From Mangifera indica (taxonomy: Eukaryota > Streptophyta > Magnoliopsida > Sapindales > Anacardiaceae): a DNA stretch of 64,000 nucleotides. Positions 57,949 to 64,000 of the stretch are shown here, one piece after another. Each line of letters begins with the position of its first letter. Position 1 is the stretch's first letter. The DNA is taken from positions 10,422,449 to 10,486,448 of the forward strand of contig NC_058149.1 of NCBI RefSeq assembly GCF_011075055.1. The letters are read 5' to 3'. The notes beneath the pieces were generated by a model that made no database searches, was not told the DNA's origin, and was given only the letters and a program-made list of their open reading frames with translations. Position numbers and translations under genes: made by a program.

Positions 57949-59269
57949 ATGGCCATCAATGAGTTCGCCTATTCACTTACCCCAACTCTTTGTATCTCAG
58001 AAATTTTTCATATTGCAACACCACTACATTGGAGAAACTCTGCGGAGGCCCTCCAATGTCCCCGTTTTGACCAAATGTTGTCACAGTTTTCCCTAGGTTC
58101 GAGTCTCACTGTTGCTAAGCCACGCATAAACCAAAGTGAAAGCTAACCTTGATGGGGCTGTTTCTCTTGACCGAGTGGCCAAAACTACTAATTGGGTTGC
58201 TGAAAACATCTCTCGCCAGACAGATCCGTATGCTGTTACCACTGGCACTGGTCTCAGTGCCACTTCGCATACACACACCAACAAAACTGCAGACCTTCAA
58301 CGGAGCTTATTTGTTTCCTTAATGCTGGAGTGGTTGCTAAACGAGATCTTCCTTCTAGTCATGCAAAGGCGGCAATGCTTGTTCACTCATGCAAGGTTAT
58401 TCAAGCATACAGTGCAAGATTCTCGAAGCAATAGCCAAGCTTATGAACAGAAGTTTGATCCCCAGACTAGAGGGACTATTACTGCTTCAGGTGATCTTGT
58501 GCCATTTTCTTATATTGCTGGATTGATAATAGGTCGCCATATTTCCAAGCTGTTGAAGCTTTGAAGAGAGCTGGTATTCCGGCTCCTTTCCAGCTGCCAG
58601 CAAAGGAAGGTTTAGCTCTTGTCAATGGAACAGCCATTGCTTTAGCTGTAGCTGCAACAGTTTGTTTTGATGCAAACATATTGGCTATTCTTTCAAAAGT
58701 TCTTTCTGCTTTGTTCTGTGAAGTCATGCATGGCAAGCCAGAGTGAATACATGAAAAAAGTTGTGAAACAATCCGTCGGCCAAGTTATAAAGAAGACCCT
58801 TTACATTTCAGTACTGGACTCTGGATTTTCACAGAAACAACTCTTACAGGTTGTCGAACAGCAACTGGTATTCTTCTATCGCAACAATCCCACCAACCCT
58901 AATTATGCCTTTCTGCCAAAGCTACAAGAAGTACTCGCTGCAAAAGCATTTCCAGGTTCTAAAGCCAATGAAAATGGCTAGTAAATTTTCAAGTGAATTC
59001 CGGTATTTATGGAGGAACTGAAACCAAGACTAGTAGAAGAGATATCAAAAGCAAGGGAGAGGTTTGACAAAGGAGATGCTTCAATAGCAAATAGGATTAA
59101 GAAAGGCAGAACACATCCCATATATAGCTTTGTGAGAGGAGAAGTGGGCACTGAGCTTCTGAGTGGCGCCAAAAAGGTGAGTCCAGGGGGAGATACTGAG
59201 AAGGTTTACAAGGCCGTCAACTGCTTGAGCAATTGGAAGACAAACTATTTTGTCCCAGAGAAATTATAA
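57949..59269 (+). pseudogene. Phenylalanine ammonia-lyase pseudogene, processed-like
   Basis: Translated pieces follow PAL from N- to C-terminus in changing frames. Frame 1 (57949-58146) has LHWRNSAEALQ. Frame 2 (58136-58564) has [22 protein letters not shown] and [18 protein letters not shown]. Frame 1 again (from about 58540) has [13 protein letters not shown] and [14 protein letters not shown]. Frame 2 (58740-59269) has the C-terminal MKKVVKQSVGQVI, then a TAG stop at 58979, then PRLVEEISKARERFDKGDAS and GEVGTELLSGAKKVSPGGD. The Ala-Ser-Gly triad that forms the MIO cofactor is retained (58484-58492). More than 200 residues between HGKPE and the C-terminal part are missing. The conserved PAL intron position near SHRRT shows no intron, suggesting a retrocopy. 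With at least three frameshifts, a stop and the deletion it cannot make an active enzyme. Confidence 0.88.
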
Positions 59270-59914
59270 TTCTATCTGTGGAGAAGAATTAGTTAATGTA
59301 GGGGTCTCTGTTTCTTCACATGCAAGATGAGGAATAATGTGTTTTTATGGATAAAATAACAGTCAATCACATCATGACACATCATCTGTACACAAAAAAA
59401 ATATATATATATAACATTACTCGTGGAATTAAATGAGTCCTGATAGATTGAGAAAATATACACAGAGAATTGGCAAGACAGGAATTAGATGAGGAGGCCA
59501 TGACCATTTGATAGTCAACAACAGGGTGTACGCCGAAAATTCTCATTCTGAAAGACATTGAAGAATAATCTTCCTTAATTGATTCAGATATTTCATCTAT
59601 AAATCACGAGAGAGAAAGTTATATAGTTAGACAGTATAACTTATCCGGTCAGGATAATATTCAATTATTCTAATAATAATGAATAACCTTTGTGGTTAAA
59701 AAATCCCTTCTGTTGCAACAAAGAAAGAGGACAAGAAAAAAGGACTTGAAATTTTCTGCAAATATAAACTCTACATTATTCTTGCAAGCAAACAGAAATG
59801 GTTGTAGGCATGATTACACAACATGTAAGTATACAAAACAGAAAGGAAGATACACCAAAAACATTCGTCTTTTACCTTGTATTGCACAGACAAATATTGG
59901 TTGACCATTTCTTC
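59270..59914. other. Intergenic DNA, likely containing the end of the PMIR1 transcript
   Basis: An (AT)n run lies near 59400. No protein family recognised. Confidence 0.35.
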
Positions 59915-60085
59915 TCAAGTAAATACAAGACGAGCACCACCGGCAGAACTCTCGTCTACTGAGTCCATTGCTTTTAACAACTCCATCTCATGTATGTAAA
60001 GACTATAAGACCTCACCATTTGAAATACCCAGTTCAGCAACTCTCTTATCCGCATGGAACTATTTTCATCGAAAGGGTTAAGCAT
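59915..60085 (-). CDS. Small ORF of 56 codons just downstream of PMIR1, unknown
   Basis: Minus-strand ORF starting 50 nt after the PMIR1 stop codon. It opens MLNPFDENSSMRIRELLNW, continues with YSLYMHEMELLKAMDSVDES and ends GGARLVFT. Its composition is protein-like and amphipathic-helical. It lies where the PMIR1 3'UTR should be, so it may be a downstream ORF, an alternative or relic exon, or chance. I do not recognise the sequence. Confidence 0.3.
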   Translation of the reverse strand: MLNPFDENSSMRIRELLNWVFQMVRSYSLYIHEMELLKAMDSVDESSAGGARLVFT

Positions 60086-60135
60086 GTTTCATGCAGATGC
60101 CAATGTTTCCAGCAATATTCAAATGCATGTGCAAT

Positions 60136-63100
60136 TTACTGCAACCTAATAGTTTCATTTGGGAGAATAATATTGGGATTCCGTTTATGTGGATTGAGTG
60201 CTGCTAATTCCTTCCATTTAGCCCCAGTACCATGAATACGAGATGAGATGCTCCACAAAGCATCACCAGGCTGAACCTTTGTAGTCAGAGGAGTTGAAGA
60301 CTTTGAAACAGTCTTTGACTTCATAAATGGATGCTTACTGGTCTTCCCCATTCCATTAGCAAGCAACCAGCGAGACCCTGATTGTTGTTGGGTTTTGTTG
60401 CCCCAAAGCTTCTTCTTTTCAGGCTCTGTCTTCAGACCTGCAACATGGACTTCAGTGATTTGAAACTGCGGAATGCCTTCCTCTTCAGAGACTTTTTCTT
60501 CTTTTGTGTCCTTTGCTTTTGAGTCAGTCTCATCGTCCTCTGCACTGTCATTCCTCACCTCTGGTACCTTGCAATATATTTTTGGCTTTGGTGGGACAAA
60601 AACTCTCTCTACCTGAATAAGAGAAAGCATTGGTGCACCAACCGGTTCATAATTCCTCAAAGGATCACGAAGTTGCACCATCAGTGCTACTGTGAAGTTA
60701 TTTCCCAATAAACCATACTTTCTCCCAGATCCTTTCCCCCGCCTTTTCTCCCCTTTTGACCCTCCACGAATCAAGTCCAAGGAAGTAGCATGATGGGCAG
60801 CAAGTAATTTTGAAGTCCGCTCACTGATTTGGTCTTCATCATAAATTTCACCAGAATCCATCCTCATCCATTCATCAAGAGTTAGTGAAAGACCCATTAA
60901 TCCATCTACTTCATCACAATTTTCTTTTATATCCATCAATTGCAACCCACCAGTTCCTTCCAAACCAAGTGACCCAGTCATGTTCACCCTGCCCTGGAGG
61001 GCAGAAATTTCCCCAATAGATTGTGCACTGATGTTTGAAGGTGCATCTTCATCTGACATGCCAGATTGTATTCTCAACCCCTCCATTGAAAGTGCTTCAA
61101 TCTTATCCATAGCCAAAGGAGCAAGATCCTCTAAGGATACATATTCCGAACAAATTTCATTGCCTGCTGAAGTTGAACCAAGCTTACTGGGTCTGGATCC
61201 AGATGATGTTCCATTCACTTTCTTCTGCAAATCTGAAAAGTCTTGCCGAACCTCTGATTGGTGGTGCAATATGTACTGGCTGTGACAGGGAACAAATAAT
61301 ATGTTATATATTAAAGGAATAAAAAAGGAAAACAGCTTATTTACAAAAATAATTTTGAGAAAAAGAGCGCATTCTTTTTTAACTCTGTAAGGAAGAGCTA
61401 ACAAACCTCTCAAGTCCCTCTAGCATTGGTGCAGCTTCCCATGCCACTTGCTGCATTGTCTTCCCAGTTATATCTTCCAAAGGCATTAATTTATTCGCCT
61501 GCATTGAGAGCTTCTCAATTCCAACAGATGCCAGTTGCTGAAGTATCTCCATTACACTAGAACCCATATCTGCAGGTACTACAACAGGACTTGAGACCTG
61601 CATGATCAAGCTCCCGCCACTTTTAGCGTTGTTGAAGAGTGAAGGATTCATAGACCTCAAAAATCCTCCATTTTTTGTCTGAAGAAATGGGCCCATTCCT
61701 TCCCCAAGTGGAGGCAATTGATATGGCTCTTCTGGAGGCAAATCAATAGGACTACCAAACCCACTAGAGCTTTCGGTTGGAGAACTTTGGAAGACCTTTT
61801 CATTCAGTCCCCACTCACGCATTAAGGCTTCTGTCTCCAAATCTTCCAACATTGTGGCCTTCCTTTTGCTCTTTAAATCCTCAGTTGAAATCCAAGATTC
61901 CTCAGCAGCTTGAACTACAGATGAAGGCTCAAGATCCTCAGACAAAATTCCACTCTCAGACACAGCCGGAGCATCATAGACAAATTCTGTTTGGTCTTCA
62001 TCACCTAGACCAAAATCAAACAAAGAATAACCACCAGCAAGAGCGTCTTTCTCAAACTCCCTTAACAAGCGCTCTCTCGGAGACTCTGGCTCACTCTCAG
62101 AACTCAAGCCAAATGGACTATGCTCAATCCCCAGCATATCCAAGAATTCAGTTGCCACAGATGCAGTAACATCATCCAAGCTATGTGACCTCCCAAAACC
62201 AATCACCTTATGATCACTATCAATTTCTATGTGATTCTGTGGCTGTTCAGGAGAATCCGCAGTTTCTAACACCAAATTAGACACACTGACCAAAGCTGAA
62301 TCCAAGTCTTTCATCAATAATTCTTTGGAGTATGTGTCATTCTCTTTGGAACAGTAATAAGATCCCACTACCTCATCCATGTCACTGACTTTGTCCTCAT
62401 CCTGGTAAATCTTTCCCTCTTTAAAAGCCGGTGCAGAAGTGTCAACTTCATCTACTTCAGAACTTTTTAAGGTAAAACTAGAAGCAATCTTCACAGTAAG
62501 TTCTGGAGATTTTATATGTTCCTCTGCCGATGATAATATCCCTTGTTCAATTACAGAGAACTCATCTTTGCATTCGTTATCAACATTTTCTCCTCCAGAG
62601 ACAGACATCTGATATGACTGTGGTTTGATGGGCTCAAGATGATGTTCAGAAGCCGAATCAAGTTCAGGTCTATGATCATTTGATGGATCCAACTTTTCTT
62701 CATCAAATTTTTTATACAGCATCTGCACTGAACTGGCAAGCTCTGACCTTGATGTTGGCAAAACTTCATGCAGATCTTTGATGTCCTCCATGGATTGAGT
62801 TGAGGAACGAGACAGCTGATTAACTTTACCAGGAATGCTTCCAATCTGCTGCATTGAGTTCTTGGCATTATGCACACCAAATTTAGTAATCGACTTTATC
62901 ATACCCAAGTTATTCTGCTTCACATTCACCAGCTCGTGACGACTCTTATTATTTCCATTGGGAATTGTATTAACGCCAATTACAGTATACCCAAAACTAA
63001 CATTCATTGTAGCACCTTTAGCCTTCCCCGATAACTTAAAACTAGTAGTCCACTTCCCGGAGCTCTTCTCATCCTCCAATTCTTCCAATGTAAGAGGCAG

Positions 63101-63688
63101 CAACCTTGTGAGATCAACCCGATGCTTCCCTAGATCTAGTTCTGGTGCTCCAAGCACAGAAGCATAGAGCAAAAAATGCTTTGCCTCGTACTTTGCTGAA
63201 TGATGGGGTCCATTCCTACTGCCATAAACTAAGCAAGTGTGTGTCAATTTCTCTTCAAACTCAACTGTTCCATCAAGAACCTTAGCTGGATGAGTCTCCG
63301 AACTGCCATCCCGCCTCTTCCAGTGAACAAGAAGACTAACATCATTAAAAATCTGGGGCAAACCTTCAATAGAATGGACTTGGAGAGAGAAACAACAATT
63401 AAACCTACGATTTTTAACACCAGAGAATGCCTTTAATGGCTTCCAGTTCCAAATGGACTTCTTGTCCTTGATAGATGGATCCTCATTATTGTATTTCAAC
63501 TTCCCTTTGGCATCAGGCAAAGGGGCTTTCCCAGCTGATTTGGAGCGGTTATTGTTAACAGAACTCGAGCTTTTTACAGGATTTTTCTCTGAATAAAGAG
63601 CTTTGCTTATAGCTTCGATCTCATTCAACAACTTCAAACTATTTGTCCCTTCACCTATCTTCTTCCGAGCTTCAGCTTTTGACAACAT
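60136..63688 (-). CDS. PMIR1: PLASTID MOVEMENT IMPAIRED 1-RELATED 1
   Basis: Large cytosolic/plasma-membrane-associated plant protein related to PMI1, which is needed for light-driven chloroplast and nuclear positioning through actin. Two coding exons, 63688-61407 and 61279-60136, joined as GLE-S-QYILHHQSEV, give 3426 nt and 1141 aa (Arabidopsis about 1160). The start chosen, MLSKAEARKKIGEG, is the family start; the ATG six codons upstream is probably leader. Order: conserved N-terminus (ISKALYSEKNPVKS, SIWNWKPLKAFS), NT-C2 domain (about 95-240), a long acidic Ser-rich region with EFLDMLGIEHSPFG (about 520), conserved blocks LMREWGLNEK and EEPYQLPPLGEGMGPFLQT, a helix-rich middle, LTLDEWMRMDSGEIYDED, and YGLLGNNFTVALMVQLRDPL. 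The last 46 residues resemble a LysM repeat. The promoter lies beyond the window edge; a possible leader-intron donor is at about 63866. Confidence 0.95.
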
Positions 63689-64000
63689 CGTCTTTATTTC
63701 CAACAAAATTTTAAATGAATCACAATCAAATTAAAAAGAATCCACTACTATAATTAAATAAGATTCTCACAAAACTACATAATTCAAATTCCCAAAGTAA
63801 ATATAATTTATGAAACCGATAATCTATACAATCCGTGTAAAAAATTAAATTTAAAAAAAAAAAAAACCTGATTGAGCTTGCAGAGAATCGAAATTGACTG
63901 ACAATAAACCCTAAACTAATGAATCATAGACATCGTCCCTCTTCCAATCTAAAGAGAAAAAGTGAAGTGGAAGTCGAAGCTGAAAAAAAATACAGAAGAG

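Noticed and set aside
58096..58106. tRNA B-box-like word GGTTCGAGTCT
   Set aside because: It lies inside the PAL relic where it encodes Gly-Ser-Ser; no A box, acceptor stem or anticodon arm could be built around it.
60980..62169. Plus-strand ORFs of up to 130 codons
   Set aside because: They are antisense shadows of the long PMIR1 exons.

Overview
The window is nuclear DNA from a eudicot plant, probably a rosid. The genes have GT-AG introns, intergenic DNA is very AT-rich, there are many small transposons, and every gene belongs to a land-plant family (PsbX, BREVIS RADIX, Alfin-like, NF-YA with a miR169 site, WAV2, PMIR1, BIG GRAIN 1). The species cannot be named from sequence alone. Exon boundaries below were read by hand from splice signals, frame and family resemblance. 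All reconstructed multi-exon reading frames close without internal stops.

Layout. 1-3.1 kb: intergenic DNA with two inverted-repeat elements, the second ending 290 bp before the RPA1 start. 3.1-5.9 kb (+): RPA1, the large subunit of replication protein A. 6.5-6.8 kb (-): intronless PsbX, convergent with RPA1. 8.7-11.5 kb (-): the ESCRT-III subunit VPS2.1. 11.5-18.2 kb: gene-poor, with a GC-rich cluster of CGCG and CACGTG motifs at 15.6-16.0 kb. 18.2-19.3 kb (-): a BIG GRAIN 1-like gene. 22.5-27.7 kb (-): a BREVIS RADIX-like gene with an inverted-repeat element in its 2.9 kb intron. 28-38 kb: a transposon graveyard with a TRIM retroelement with intact LTRs and target duplication, a Ty1/copia pol remnant, a GC-rich hAT-type MITE and several AT-rich MITEs. 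39.2-44.6 kb (+): NF-YA, with two upstream ORFs and a 3'UTR miR169 site. 45.7-49.1 kb (+): WAV2-like alpha/beta hydrolase. 51.3-55.1 kb (+): Alfin-like PHD protein. 56.9-57.8 kb: inverted-repeat element with a perfect 9-bp target duplication. 57.9-59.3 kb (+): a broken, internally deleted phenylalanine ammonia-lyase copy. 60.1-63.7 kb (-): PLASTID MOVEMENT IMPAIRED 1-RELATED 1, whose C-terminus resembles a LysM repeat.

The genes are independent housekeeping or developmental loci and form no cluster or pathway. I see no convincing new multi-gene system. The best leads are the LysM-like tail of PMIR1, the small ORF just downstream of it, the layered post-transcriptional control of NF-YA, the inverted-repeat element family, and the isolated motif cluster at 15.6-16.0 kb.
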